DNA of 64,000 bases from Acidobacteriota bacterium (GTDB taxonomy: Bacteria; Acidobacteriota; Vicinamibacteria; Fen-336): positions 1 to 64,000 of the forward strand of contig JAJDNS010000081.1 in assembly GCA_022340585.1 (NCBI GenBank), given 5' to 3'. Shown piece after piece: positions 1-8,363 of this stretch. Within the stretch, counting starts at the first letter, position 1, and each line of letters begins with the position of its first letter. The notes under the pieces were generated by a model that worked only from the letters and a program-made list of their open reading frames with translations, ran no database searches and was not told the DNA's origin. The position numbers and the translations under genes were made by a program.

Positions 1-473
1 CCGGGCTGGAGGTCGCCGGCGAAGATGCGCATGGTGGGGGCGCCCAGGACGCCGGCCCGTTCGATCCACGTCTTCACGTGGGCGACCTCCCGGTCGCGGT
101 CGGGCCCTGCCGGGAACGTGAAGGTGTTGCGGATGGGGACGCCGATGATCCCGAGGCCCAGGACGTAGCAGAGCCGCTTGAGTCGGCCCAGGTACTCGGG
201 GGTGATCTCCTCGGGGAAGTAGTAGGACGTGGGCTCCACGCCGTCCACCTGCCAGCGGGCCGCCTGCTCGACGAACCCCTCGAGGGTCATTGCCGGCGCG
301 ACCTTCCCGGTGAGGTGGTCCCGCAGCGAGTACGCGGCCAGACCCAGCTTGAGTCGAGGCCCCCCGACCCGCGCCACGGGATCGGAGGCGAAGGCCGGGG
401 GAGTGGCGCGAGTGACGGCCGCTGCGGCGAGCGCGGAGCCGGAAGCGAGGAAGCGACGGCGTGATGTCTTCAT
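1..473 (-). CDS. Sugar phosphate isomerase/epimerase family protein (3' end off window)
   Basis: The first 157 residues of an exported TIM-barrel protein are visible; the C-terminus lies beyond base 1. The N-terminus carries a twin-arginine signal (KTSRRRFLASG) followed by an alanine-rich stretch. After it comes LKLGLAAYSLRDHLTG, typical of xylose-isomerase-like TIM-barrel proteins, then WQVDGVEPTSYYFPEE at the end of a barrel strand. Members isomerise or epimerise sugars, but Tat-exported ones are mostly uncharacterised. It lies downstream of the SIS gene on the same strand, separated only by a family I repeat, so it may be the last gene of the amino-sugar operon. Substrate cannot be read from this fragment. 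Confidence 0.8.
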   Translation of the reverse strand, partial: MKTSRRRFLASGSALAAAAVTRATPPAFASDPVARVGGPRLKLGLAAYSLRDHLTGKVAPAMTLEGFVEQAARWQVDGVEPTSYYFPEEITPEYLGRLKRLCYVLGLGIIGVPIRNTFTFPAGPDRDREVAHVKTWIERAGVLGAPTMRIFAGDLQP

Positions 474-495
474 CTCATACCTCAGTGAACAGGAG

Positions 496-578
496 AGGGG
501 TCAGGTCGTGAATGTTGAATCGTGTCCTCCGGGGAGGACGATTTCGACCGCGAATTCACGATTCACGACCTGACCCCT
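496..578. repeat. Family I palindromic repeat, full copy A
   Basis: An 83-bp element with perfect 18-bp terminal inverted arms (AGGGGTCAGGTCGTGAAT at 496-513 and its complement at 561-578) and an inner hairpin GTCCTCC/GGAGGAC (524-530 and 533-539). Its last base is the first base of the SIS stop triplet on the minus strand, so that gene ends TGA followed directly by GGGGTCAGGTC. Copy C (21024-21106) has the same length in the opposite orientation. The arms also make it a possible bidirectional terminator. Confidence 0.9.
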
Positions 579-1615
579 CAGTGGGTGAGGGTGACCTTTC
601 TCAGTCCCCGGGGGCTCTCGGTGTCGAGGCCCTTGGCCCGGGTGACGTGGTAGCAGAAGAGCTGGGCGGCGGCGATGGCGGCGACGGGGGTCAGCCACTC
701 GGGCAGCCCGGCCGGGAGCTTCAAGGGCGTGTGGGCGAGGGAGAGGGCCTCGTCCCGGTCGGAGATCACCAGCAGCTCGACCCGCTGCTCCTCCCGGAGG
801 CGGGTCAGCAGCGCGAGGGTGTCGTCGAAGACCGCGCCGTCGGGGGCGACGGCGAGGACCGGGAAGTCCCGCTCGAGCATGGCCACCGGGCCGTGCTGGA
901 AATCGGCGGAGGAGTAGGGGTCGGCGATGACGTAGGCCAGCTCCTTGAGCTTGAGGGCCCACTCGAAGGCGGTGGCGTAGTTGAAGCCACGGCCCAGGAC
1001 CACGCAGTGGTCCATGAAGCGGTACCGCTCGGCCCGCTGGCGGACGGCCTCGTCCAGGGCCAGGGTCTGGGACACGAGGCCCGGCACCTTCTCCAGCGCC
1101 CGCCACCGCTCGTCGTCGCCGTCCAGGGCGCTCGAGAGCATGGCGATGGCCATGAGCTGGGCGGTGTAGGTCTTGGTCGCGGCCACCGCCTTCTCCTCGC
1201 CCGCGCAGATGTCGATGGTGGCGTGGGCGGCCCGGGCCAGGGGCGAGTCGACGGCGTTGGTGATGGCCAGGGTGGGGGCGCCCTGCCGATACCCCTCCTC
1301 CACCACTCCCACGATGTCCGGGGACTCCCCGGACTGGGAGATGGCCACCACCAGGGTGTCCTTGAAGGCCGGCAGCTTCTTGTAGCAGGAGAAGAGCGAC
1401 GGCGCGGCCATAGCCACCGGGAGGTGGTTGTACGCGCCCCAGAGATACTTGGCGTAGACCCCGGCATTGTCCGACGTTCCCCGGGCGGCCAGGAGGACGC
1501 TGTGGACCTCTTGCGCGTGCAGCGCGGACGCGATCCGACGGATCGGGTCCGCCTGGCTCTGGAGAATCTTCGAGAGGACCGCGGGCTGCTCGTGGATCTC
1601 GTCCTTGAGGCTCAC
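578..1615 (-). CDS. SIS-domain sugar isomerase/deaminase (GlmS C-terminal-like)
   Basis: A 345-aa protein with two SIS domains, the isomerase half of GlmS without the glutaminase half. Visible motifs are ARGTSDNA (44-51) and SQSGESPD (93-100) in the first sugar-phosphate site. The C-terminus [12 protein letters not shown] is typical of GlmS/AgaS/GlmD-type enzymes. Stand-alone proteins of this type usually act as aminosugar-6-phosphate deaminases or isomerases in catabolism rather than as GlcN6P synthases. It starts 1 nt after the PIG-L stop in a ROK-PIG-L-SIS operon, which supports a catabolic amino-sugar role. Specific substrate is inference. Cytoplasmic, no signal peptide. Confidence 0.88.
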   Translation of the reverse strand: MSLKDEIHEQPAVLSKILQSQADPIRRIASALHAQEVHSVLLAARGTSDNAGVYAKYLWGAYNHLPVAMAAPSLFSCYKKLPAFKDTLVVAISQSGESPDIVGVVEEGYRQGAPTLAITNAVDSPLARAAHATIDICAGEEKAVAATKTYTAQLMAIAMLSSALDGDDERWRALEKVPGLVSQTLALDEAVRQRAERYRFMDHCVVLGRGFNYATAFEWALKLKELAYVIADPYSSADFQHGPVAMLERDFPVLAVAPDGAVFDDTLALLTRLREEQRVELLVISDRDEALSLAHTPLKLPAGLPEWLTPVAAIAAAQLFCYHVTRAKGLDTESPRGLRKVTLTH

Positions 1616-1616
1616 C

Positions 1617-2477
1617 CTAGCCCTCGGCGCCCAGGAGCGTGGCGAGACGGGCCTTCACCTCGTCGGCGAAGCGATCCATGTACCCGGACACGTACGTCCA
1701 CGGGTCCAGCCCCGGGTCGGTGACGAGCGGGGTCAGGTCCATGCCGTAGGCCAGTGAGGTGGCCTCGTCGGTGCCGTGGGAGGCGTGGTAGGTGGCGTGG
1801 GCCCGGCGCCGCCCCTGGGTCGCCAGGTCGTACCGCTTGCCCCCGCAGATCTGGGAATCGAACACGCCCACGAGGGCGGCCTGGAGGTTCTCGTGGGGCG
1901 AGAGGTCGAAGGCCACCTTGTCGGCGTCGACCATCCAGTCCAGGTCCCGCCACACCTCGACCCCGTAGAGGTGCCTGGGCCGGGCGCCCTCGGGCAGCGA
2001 GCGGATGGCGGCGATCGTCCGCAGGGCGACGCCCACGTGGGTGTCGTGCTTGTCGGCGAGGTTGTGGACGTACACCGTCTCCGGGCGAGCCACGCCCAGT
2101 ATCGCGGCGATGTCGTCCCTCGGTCCCGCTCCCGGCGGGGTCTTCACGGCCTTGCTCGGGTAGTCCAGGAGGGCCACCGCGGCGTACTCGCCCACGTACG
2201 CGGCCTTCTTCTGCTCCTGGCGGCGGACCTTGCGCATCATGTCGTCGGTGTAGTCCCCGTAGAGGTCGTCGCGGGGGGAGCCCGCTCCATCGGTGACCAC
2301 GACCCCCGAGAACCAGAGGTCCTTCTGCTGGAAGCACTTCAGGATCCCGTCGTAGGCCATGATCTCCAGGTCGTCCTGGTGGGCGCAGATCCCCATGTGG
2401 GTGGTACGGGCCAGGGCCTTCCCGGCCTCGAGGTCGTCGGGGACGTAGATCTCGGCGGTGTCCTGCTGAAGCTTCAT
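1617..2477 (-). CDS. PIG-L family N-acetylsugar deacetylase
   Basis: A 286-aa protein of the LmbE/PIG-L zinc-deacetylase family. The family zinc motif appears as AHQDDLE (32-38), with Gln in place of the usual Pro of HPDD, and a later histidine motif is at VYVHNLADKHDTH. Family members remove the acetyl group from GlcNAc-containing substrates. The start overlaps the ROK gene stop by 4 nt (ATGA), so the two are translationally coupled; a longer in-frame reading upstream would overlap the ROK gene. No signal peptide, so the substrate is probably a small cytosolic N-acetyl sugar. Context with a kinase and a SIS enzyme points to amino-sugar breakdown or remodelling. Confidence 0.87.
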   Translation of the reverse strand: MKLQQDTAEIYVPDDLEAGKALARTTHMGICAHQDDLEIMAYDGILKCFQQKDLWFSGVVVTDGAGSPRDDLYGDYTDDMMRKVRRQEQKKAAYVGEYAAVALLDYPSKAVKTPPGAGPRDDIAAILGVARPETVYVHNLADKHDTHVGVALRTIAAIRSLPEGARPRHLYGVEVWRDLDWMVDADKVAFDLSPHENLQAALVGVFDSQICGGKRYDLATQGRRRAHATYHASHGTDEATSLAYGMDLTPLVTDPGLDPWTYVSGYMDRFADEVKARLATLLGAEG

Positions 2478-3883
2478 CGTTTCCCTCCCTCCAGCGCCGG
2501 CAGGCTGGCGGCGGCGATGGACTGACCCACCCGGCGGCTCTTCTCGTCGGGGAGCTGGATGTTGAGCCGGGCGGCCAGGTCCGGGAACTCGGTCTGGAGC
2601 ACCGTGCGGGCGCCGTCGAGGATGAGCGGTCCGCCCCGGCCGGAGGTGCACCGCCCCAGGATGAGCATGTGCTTCACCTCGTAGAAATCGGCGTAGTGGG
2701 CAACGGCGTAGCCCAGGTAGACGCCCATGGTCTCCCAGATCCTCCTCGCGCCTTCGTGGCCTGCCTCCAGCTTCTCCTGGACGAACTTGAGCTTGTGGGC
2801 GAGGACCGGGTCGTCGGGAATCTCGATCCCCGCGGCCGGCGCCAGGCGGAAGACGCACTGCTGGGAGAAGTAGCGGGCTCCGACCCCCCGGTCCTTCGAC
2901 CACTCGTCCTCGGCCGCGCGGGGCTGATAGTCCACCGGGGCGAAGGCCAGCTCGGAGAGCCACCCCGTGAGGTTCCCCTCCATGTTGACGTACCCCGCGG
3001 CCTCGCTGGACCCCATGGCCACGCCCAGGACCCCGTTGTCCTCCAGGGACATGGAGCCGGCCAGGGCGGTCACGTCGCCGTCGTTGACCATCACCAGGGG
3101 GACCCCCATCTCCTTCTGGATGCGGGGGAAGAGGCTCCGGACCCGGTCGAAGTTCTCCTTGGGGATGCCCCGGAAGAGCGAGGCGATGCGGACCTTGTTG
3201 TCCACGTAGACCCCGGCGCTGCTGCCGCCGATGGCGTCCAGGCGGGGCATCTTCGAGGCCGCCGTCTTCAGGCCGGTGAGGATCTCGTTGTAGTGGTAGT
3301 CGGGGTCGGTGTGGGCCCCGGGGGACCAGACGACCTCCTCGGAGTACACGGCCTCGCCGTCGACGACCGCCGATGACTTCCGGTCGGAGGCCCCCAGATC
3401 GAAGCCGACCCGGCACCCCTCCAGGTGCCGTCCCAGGGGCTGGCCCTGCTCTCGGGCCGGTGGGGCCTCCGAGGCGTCGCACGGGATCACGGCGAAGGGC
3501 TGGTCGTAGACGTCTTCGCCCATGAAGTGGAAGTCGAAGGACCGGGCCCCGTCGGGGGAGTAGGCCGTCTTGATGTGCTCGCCCACGGCCCGCGGCCCGC
3601 CGATCCAGGCCTTCCAGCCCCCCCACTGCCAGAGCAGGAACTTGAAGATCCGCTCCGCGTACATGAGGTTGGCCTCGGCGCGGGGATGGCCGTCGGGGAA
3701 GACCCGGGTCTCGAAGCGCGAGATGGCCCCCTCGGCCCGCTCGAGAGAGATGACCAGGGGGACCCCGCCCCCGGATTCCTCGATCTCCCGCTGGAAGTGG
3801 CGGTTGGCCAGGACGGCGGGGCGGAAATCCGGGTCCAGGGGAGCCTTCACGCGAGGCTCGACCAGCCGGAGGGCGTTGCTCAT
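2474..3883 (-). CDS. ROK/ASKHA-fold sugar kinase-like protein with long N-terminal extension
   Basis: A 469-aa protein. The kinase-like part begins near residue 158 with RVGFDLGASDRKSSAVVDGE, the phosphate-1 loop of the ROK/actin-like ATPase fold. Later come GGSSAGVYVDN and VMVNDGDVTALAGS, which resemble sugar-site and phosphate-2 segments. ROK kinases are usually about 300 aa; here roughly 150 extra N-terminal residues have no motif I recognise, and the ROK zinc cluster (CxCGxxGC) is absent. The start at MSNAL is chosen because GAGGAGG lies at the right distance; an ATG five codons upstream overlaps that ribosome site. First gene of the operon. It could be a divergent N-acetylsugar kinase or a non-catalytic sensor. 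Confidence 0.7.
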   Translation of the reverse strand: MSNALRLVEPRVKAPLDPDFRPAVLANRHFQREIEESGGGVPLVISLERAEGAISRFETRVFPDGHPRAEANLMYAERIFKFLLWQWGGWKAWIGGPRAVGEHIKTAYSPDGARSFDFHFMGEDVYDQPFAVIPCDASEAPPAREQGQPLGRHLEGCRVGFDLGASDRKSSAVVDGEAVYSEEVVWSPGAHTDPDYHYNEILTGLKTAASKMPRLDAIGGSSAGVYVDNKVRIASLFRGIPKENFDRVRSLFPRIQKEMGVPLVMVNDGDVTALAGSMSLEDNGVLGVAMGSSEAAGYVNMEGNLTGWLSELAFAPVDYQPRAAEDEWSKDRGVGARYFSQQCVFRLAPAAGIEIPDDPVLAHKLKFVQEKLEAGHEGARRIWETMGVYLGYAVAHYADFYEVKHMLILGRCTSGRGGPLILDGARTVLQTEFPDLAARLNIQLPDEKSRRVGQSIAAASLPALEGGKR

Positions 3884-3915
3884 GGAGGGCCTCCTCATCG
3901 GGTCGTGACCCGCCG

Positions 3916-3944
3916 ATCATACCGCGGACCAGAGCCAGAGACAG
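3916..3944 (-). promoter_or_regulatory. Promoter for the ROK-PIG-L-SIS operon
   Basis: A -10 box TATGAT (3921-3916 on the minus strand) is preceded after 17 nt by CTGTCT, a weak -35. It lies about 33 nt upstream of the ROK start, leaving a short leader that holds GAGGAGG. Confidence 0.5.
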
Positions 3945-3993
3945 GAAATGAAAGCACACGAAAGCCGAATCTGCATGATATTCTTGCGTTTCT

Positions 3994-4009
3994 GACCAGT
4001 GCCCTGGTC
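3994..4009. promoter_or_regulatory. Inverted repeat in the divergent amino-sugar intergenic region
   Basis: GACCAG-tgcc-CTGGTC is a perfect 6-bp inverted repeat roughly midway between the divergent ROK and DegT genes. It is a candidate operator for co-regulation of both sides; no regulator gene is adjacent. The rest of the intergenic stretch shows nothing else clear. Confidence 0.3.
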
Positions 4010-4107
4010 CGGAATGACGGTGCCGCTCGAATGCCCAGCGCGATTCCGGATCCGGCTCCAGGCATCATTCCCGGCGACGGGGGCCTCAAGGAACGAGGGA
4101 GAGAGCT

Positions 4108-5232
4108 ATGAAGGTTGGTTTCTACGGTCACGTCCGGCAATACGAGAACATCAAGAGCGAGATCGACGCCAACATCCAGAACGTCCTGATGAGCGGCAAG
4201 TACGTGATGGGACCCATGCTGGCGAAGTTCGAGAAGGAACTGGCCGAGTACATGGGGACGAAGCACGCCATCGGGGTCGGGAACGGAACCGACGCCATCT
4301 GGCTGACTCTCATGGCCCTGGGGATCGGTAAGGGCGACGAGGTGATCACCCACGCCAACACCTTCTTCGCCACCGCGGAGGCGGCCTGGATCGCGGGATG
4401 CAAGGTGGTCCTCGTGGACTGCGACCCGAAGACGAAGAACCTGGACCCGGCCCTGGTCGAGGCCGCGATCACCCCGAAGACGAAGGCGATCATCCCCGTT
4501 CACCTCTATGGGCAGTGCGCGGACATGCTGGCGATCAAGGCCATCGCCGACAAGCACAACCTGGTCGTCATCGAGGACAACGCCCAGGGGATCGACGGGT
4601 ACGGCAAGGGCTTCAAGCAGGGCGAGCTGAGCGACGCGGTCTCCATCAGCTTCATCATCCAGAAGAACCTCGGCTGCTTCGGCGACGGCGGGGCGGTGGT
4701 GACCAACAACGAGGAGATCGATCGACAGATCCGCATCCTCCGCAACCACGGCTCCAAGAAGCGCTCCTGGCACAGCCCCGGGTTCAACAGCCGCCTCGAC
4801 GACCTCCAGGCCGGGGTGCTCAGCGCCAAGCTGAAGCACATCACCGCGTGGACGGACCAGCGCATCGCCATCGCCGATCGGTACTCCGCGGGGCTGAAGG
4901 ACGCCAAGGCTCTCGACCTCCCGTACACCACCCCCGGATTCCGCCACGTCTTCCACCTCTACGTGGTCGAGACGAAGGACGCCTCGAAGCGGAACGACCT
5001 CCTGAAGTTCCTCAACGACGCGGGGATCGACGCCAAGTGCCACTACGACATCGCCATCCACCAGCAGGACGGCTATCCCTGGGACGTGGACGTGGAGATC
5101 AGGGGATCCCTCGAGAACGCCGAGAAGAACGCCGCGAGCTGCGTGAGCCTGCCCATGTTCCCCGAGCTCACGACCGAGGAGGTGGACTACGTGATCGCGA
5201 AGACCCTGGAGTGGGACAAGGCGAACGGCTAG
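4108..5232 (+). CDS. DegT/DnrJ/EryC1/StrS family PLP sugar aminotransferase
   Basis: A 374-aa fold-type-I PLP enzyme of the usual family length. The family signature is intact: GVGNGTDAIWL (phosphate anchor), VIEDNAQG (Asp contacting the PLP ring nitrogen), and the Schiff-base lysine K186 in IIQKNLGCFGDGGAVVTN. These enzymes transfer an amino group from glutamate to a keto-sugar. The Gfo/Idh dehydrogenase follows 16 nt later. Dehydrogenase plus DegT aminotransferase is the pairing that makes or removes an amino group on a ring carbon (compare NtdC/NtdA or WbpB/WbpE), so the pair probably interconverts an oxo-sugar and an aminosugar. GAGGGAGAG precedes the ATG. Cytoplasmic. Confidence 0.88.
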   Translation: MKVGFYGHVRQYENIKSEIDANIQNVLMSGKYVMGPMLAKFEKELAEYMGTKHAIGVGNGTDAIWLTLMALGIGKGDEVITHANTFFATAEAAWIAGCKVVLVDCDPKTKNLDPALVEAAITPKTKAIIPVHLYGQCADMLAIKAIADKHNLVVIEDNAQGIDGYGKGFKQGELSDAVSISFIIQKNLGCFGDGGAVVTNNEEIDRQIRILRNHGSKKRSWHSPGFNSRLDDLQAGVLSAKLKHITAWTDQRIAIADRYSAGLKDAKALDLPYTTPGFRHVFHLYVVETKDASKRNDLLKFLNDAGIDAKCHYDIAIHQQDGYPWDVDVEIRGSLENAEKNAASCVSLPMFPELTTEEVDYVIAKTLEWDKANG

Positions 5233-5248
5233 CACGGAGAGACACCCG

Positions 5249-6316
5249 ATGAGCAACAAGTACTCAGTCGTCGTGGTGGGCCTCGGCAAGCGCGGCGGGC
5301 ACCACACCTCCGCCTTCCAGGCCAGCGACCGCTTCGAGGTCACTGGCATCTGCGACATCGACGAGGATCGCCTGGCCAAGGCGAAGGAGGAACTCGGCGG
5401 CCAGGTCCAGGCCTCCACCGACGCCGCCGCCCTGGCCGCCTCGCTCAAGCCCGACGTCTTCTGCTTCTGCACCATGCCCCACCTGCGCGCGCCGTTCGTC
5501 GAGATGGGCATCGACGCCGGGGCGAAGCTGATCGCCTTCGAGAAGCCGGTGGCCGACTCCAGCGCCACCGCCATGGCGGTGAAGAAGCTGATCGACGGTA
5601 GCGGGGTCAAGGCCGTGGTCAGCCACCAGCACCGCTACGGGCCCCACTACACGAAGGTCGCGGAGATCGCCAGGAGCGGGGCCCTGGGCCGCGTCCACAC
5701 GATCTACGCCTCGGCCCCGGGCTGGATGATGCACATGGCCTCCCACATGATCGACTACATGCGCGAGTACAACGGCTGGGCCGAGGCCGAATGGGTCATG
5801 GCCCAGGCGGCCGGGGGCGGGAAGCTCGGCGACAACCACCCATCCCCCGACTACATCGCCGGGTTCATCCACTTCGCGAACGGAGTCCGGGGCGTGGTCG
5901 AGCTGGGGGCCGGGGCCCCCAACGTCCCCGAGGTGGGGAAGTGGTGGGGCCGCAACCGCATCCGGGTCATGGGCGACGGCGGATACGCCGAGGTGCTCAC
6001 CAACGGCGGCTGGCGTGCGGTGACCGCCGACGGCGTCCAGTCCGGCGAGGGCGCCATGGACTACGCCCACGACACGCCGCTCTACGTCCAGGACATGGCG
6101 GAGTGGCTCGACGACGACTCCCGGATCCACCCCTGCAACTTCGAGAGCGCCTACAAGGGCGCCGACATCATGATGGGCCTGGTGCGCTCGGTGATCGACG
6201 GCGGCCAGGTCGCGCTGCCGCTCACCGAGGGCCGCCACGAGATCGAGGAGCTCCGGAAGAAGCTCACGGGCAGCCGGGTCCTCCTGGCGTCACCGGACCA
6301 CGCGGCGGAATACTGA
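5249..6316 (+). CDS. Gfo/Idh/MocA NAD(P)-dependent sugar oxidoreductase
   Basis: A 355-aa cytosolic protein. The N-terminal Rossmann segment VVVVGLGKRGGHH (7-19) is a variant of the GxGxxG loop, and the family EKP motif is present (FEKPV, 97-101) with its catalytic-site lysine. The C-terminal half is the usual mixed sheet domain. It is in an operon with the DegT aminotransferase and is the expected supplier or acceptor of the keto-sugar for that enzyme. Which carbon is oxidised cannot be told. A 12-bp perfect hairpin follows directly after the stop codon. Confidence 0.88.
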   Translation: MSNKYSVVVVGLGKRGGHHTSAFQASDRFEVTGICDIDEDRLAKAKEELGGQVQASTDAAALAASLKPDVFCFCTMPHLRAPFVEMGIDAGAKLIAFEKPVADSSATAMAVKKLIDGSGVKAVVSHQHRYGPHYTKVAEIARSGALGRVHTIYASAPGWMMHMASHMIDYMREYNGWAEAEWVMAQAAGGGKLGDNHPSPDYIAGFIHFANGVRGVVELGAGAPNVPEVGKWWGRNRIRVMGDGGYAEVLTNGGWRAVTADGVQSGEGAMDYAHDTPLYVQDMAEWLDDDSRIHPCNFESAYKGADIMMGLVRSVIDGGQVALPLTEGRHEIEELRKKLTGSRVLLASPDHAAEY

Positions 6317-6317
6317 C

Positions 6318-6354
6318 ATCGCGAGAGCGCGGCGGGGGGCGTCGCTCTCGCGAT
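6318..6354 (+). terminator. Hairpin directly after the Gfo/Idh stop
   Basis: A perfect 12-bp stem (ATCGCGAGAGCG at 6318-6329, complement at 6343-6354) with a 13-nt loop begins two bases after the stop codon. There is no T-run, so it may work as a Rho-assisted or mRNA 3'-end protecting structure. Confidence 0.6.
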
Positions 6355-6576
6355 AGGGGCTGCGTCGAGCGCCGATCCGTTCTGCCTCGGCCAGCGCAGG
6401 CGTCACGAAGCGCGTCGTCGTGTGCCCGGCAGGCGAGGGAACGTGTGCGGGAGGCCGCGTGGGGGCCCGGCGTCCGACCGGAGGAGCGGGTGAGGTGCGG
6501 GCGGCGGAGTCGTAGGGCGGGAGTGACGCGCTGGGGAACGGAAGATGAGGAGCCGGGTCCGAGGATGGCGGACAGG
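6355..6576. other. Non-coding stretch between convergent genes
   Basis: The gap between the convergent genes ending at 6316 and 6662 holds the hairpin above and the family III repeat below. Between those two I see no credible gene, promoter or repeat; readable frames here have no recognisable protein features. Confidence 0.5.
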
Positions 6577-6642
6577 GGACTCGGGGTTTGAAGAGTAGGA
6601 GAGATCCCGAGTCCGCCGCACGACGGACAGCGGACTCGGGAT
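6577..6642. repeat. Family III CGAGTCCG triple-arm repeat / bidirectional terminator
   Basis: Three complementary arms: GGACTCGGG (6577-6585), ATCCCGAGTCCGC (6604-6616) and GCGGACTCGGGAT (6630-6642). The middle arm can pair with either neighbour, giving two competing hairpins, the longer a perfect 13-bp stem. It lies 20 nt beyond the stop of the minus-strand Gfo/Idh gene. The same CGAGTCCG/CGGACTCG core recurs between another convergent gene pair at 45391-45429. Confidence 0.75.
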
Positions 6643-6661
6643 GTCAGCACTCAGGCGACAA

Positions 6662-7948
6662 TCAGGAGAACTGCCCGAAGTCCATCTTCGGGTCGTAGAC
6701 CTCGTCGGACTTCAGCAGCTCGTCCCAGGTCATCTTCTCGCCGGTGTAGGCAGCTTCGCGGCCCATGATCGCGGTCAGGGCCGACTCCGCGCCCTGCTGG
6801 GTCTCGTTGATGTACTTGCCGCTGGTGATGCTCTCGATGAACGCCTTCTGCTTGTTGGGGTCGGCGTCGTCGAGGGCGCCGGCGAAATGCCCGGTGACCG
6901 CATCCTGCTGGCTGACGTCCTCGGGCTGGCCGATGCCCGGGGCCTCCCACGGGTTCTTGCCGTCGATCCGCACCGGGGAGCTGTAGTTGGCCTCGGCCAC
7001 CCCGTCGGTCCCGGAGTACTGCATCTTCACGCCCCACGCCGAGCTGCCGAACTGGGTGGACGCGAAGCTGATGTGGACGTCGTTCGGGTAGGTGTAGACC
7101 GCGTTGAAGTGGCTCCAGCAGTCGCCGTCGTCCAGCCGCCCCGCGCGTCCGCCGGCCGCGGTGACGCTGACCGGGTGGCCGTCGAGCACCCAGTTGGTCA
7201 CGTCGATGACGTGGATGTTCTGCTCGACGATGATGTCGCCGGAGAGCACCCGGTCCCACACCCAGTTCCTCAGGCGCCGCTCGGCCGGGGTGGCGTCGGG
7301 GGTCTCGGGTCGGTTCAGGGCCGAGGCGAAGTAGTTGACCAGGCCGGTGACCGGCTCGCCCATCTGCCCCTCGTGGATCCGCTTCACCATCTCGACGTAG
7401 GCCGAGGCGTGCCGGATCTGGAAGCCCACCGCCAGGCTCATCTGGCCATCGGCCTTCTTGCCCAGCTCCGCCACCTTCAGGCAAGCCGGGACGTCCACCC
7501 CCACCGGCTTCTCGAGGTAGGTGTGCTTGCCGGCGGCGATGGCGGCCTCGAGATGGCCCGGATGGAAGTAGGGAGGTGTCGCGATGTAGACCGCATCCAC
7601 GTCCTTGCTGTTGAAGAGCTCCTCGTAGGCCTTCGGGCCGCTGTACATGCTCTCGACTGCCGGCTTGTCGAACTTGGCCGCGACCTTGTCGAGTCTCTCC
7701 TTGGCCCTGGGTAGCTGAGCCTCGAAGATGTCTCCGATGGCGGTCACCACCGCTCCGGTGTGCTCGAGGAAGGAGGAGGTCACCCCCGTGCCCCGGCCGC
7801 CGCAGCCCAGCAGTCCCAGGCGCACGGCGGAGTTGGCCTCCGTGCCCCAGACCAGCCTGGGCTTGATGATCATGGCGCTGGCGCTGGCGGCGGCCGCCGC
7901 ACCGATGAACTCACGGCGCCCGACGGTGTTGTCGGTCTTCTCGCTCAT
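6662..7948 (-). CDS. Tat-exported Gfo/Idh/MocA oxidoreductase
   Basis: A 428-aa protein with a clear twin-arginine signal (GRREFIG at 10-16, then an Ala-rich hydrophobic segment), followed by the Rossmann loop LGLLGCGGRGTG (44-55) and the EKP motif at 146-148 (YLEKPVGVD). Because it binds NAD(P) tightly it would be folded with cofactor before Tat export. Exported family members are abundant in glycan-degrading bacteria; some are NAD-dependent glycosidases (GH109) but many have no known activity, and this one lacks the GH109 hallmarks seen at 34-36.7 kb. AGGAG precedes the ATG. Monocistronic, with its own promoter upstream. Confidence 0.85.
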   Translation of the reverse strand: MSEKTDNTVGRREFIGAAAAASASAMIIKPRLVWGTEANSAVRLGLLGCGGRGTGVTSSFLEHTGAVVTAIGDIFEAQLPRAKERLDKVAAKFDKPAVESMYSGPKAYEELFNSKDVDAVYIATPPYFHPGHLEAAIAAGKHTYLEKPVGVDVPACLKVAELGKKADGQMSLAVGFQIRHASAYVEMVKRIHEGQMGEPVTGLVNYFASALNRPETPDATPAERRLRNWVWDRVLSGDIIVEQNIHVIDVTNWVLDGHPVSVTAAGGRAGRLDDGDCWSHFNAVYTYPNDVHISFASTQFGSSAWGVKMQYSGTDGVAEANYSSPVRIDGKNPWEAPGIGQPEDVSQQDAVTGHFAGALDDADPNKQKAFIESITSGKYINETQQGAESALTAIMGREAAYTGEKMTWDELLKSDEVYDPKMDFGQFS

Positions 7949-8363
7949 GTTTCGTCTCCTAAGGTTCGCGGCAGGCCTCGGGCCCGGTCCGCTTCGCGCG
8001 TGGCGCGCCCGAGGCTGCTGCGTGTTGGGCCGGTCCTCGGCAGGGCCCTGGGCCCCGCCTCCGGGAATTGGGCCGACTCCATTCTATGTTCGACGGGCCC
8101 GTTCGGGGCAAGGATTCCGCACGGGCGGGCTCGCTGCGGGTCTGGCGAGGAAGGCGGCGACCAGAGGCGTTGTACACTCTCTCGGCGCGCTCGATCGTCT
8201 CCGGGGCTTCGTCGGCTCGCCGGGATTGCCGTTCGGCTCATCGCTTGGGCCGTCGGGTCTATGGCCTTCGCGCGCCGGATGTGGCTAGTTGGGGCTAGAG
8301 GCGGCTCCGGCCCGGCGTCCCGCGGCGTTGCCGCCCCCGCGTCTTCAAACCACGGGAGGTGAA
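7949..8363. other. Divergent intergenic region between the exported Gfo/Idh gene and mdh
   Basis: 415 bases without a credible gene. The minus strand carries TAGAAT at 8086-8081, a likely -10 for the Gfo/Idh gene with TTGCCC further upstream at a somewhat long spacing. The plus strand carries TACACT at 8173-8178, a possible -10 for mdh with a leader near 180 nt. Nothing else stands out. Confidence 0.45.

Noticed and set aside
2478-3959. Long N-terminal extension of the PIG-L gene
   Set aside because: The reading frame is open only because of GC-rich codons; it overlaps the ROK-like gene, and the ATGA overlap at 2474-2477 marks the natural start.
3895-5610. Minus-strand open frame of 571 codons
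   Set aside because: Antisense to the DegT and Gfo/Idh genes, both of which have intact active-site motifs on the plus strand.
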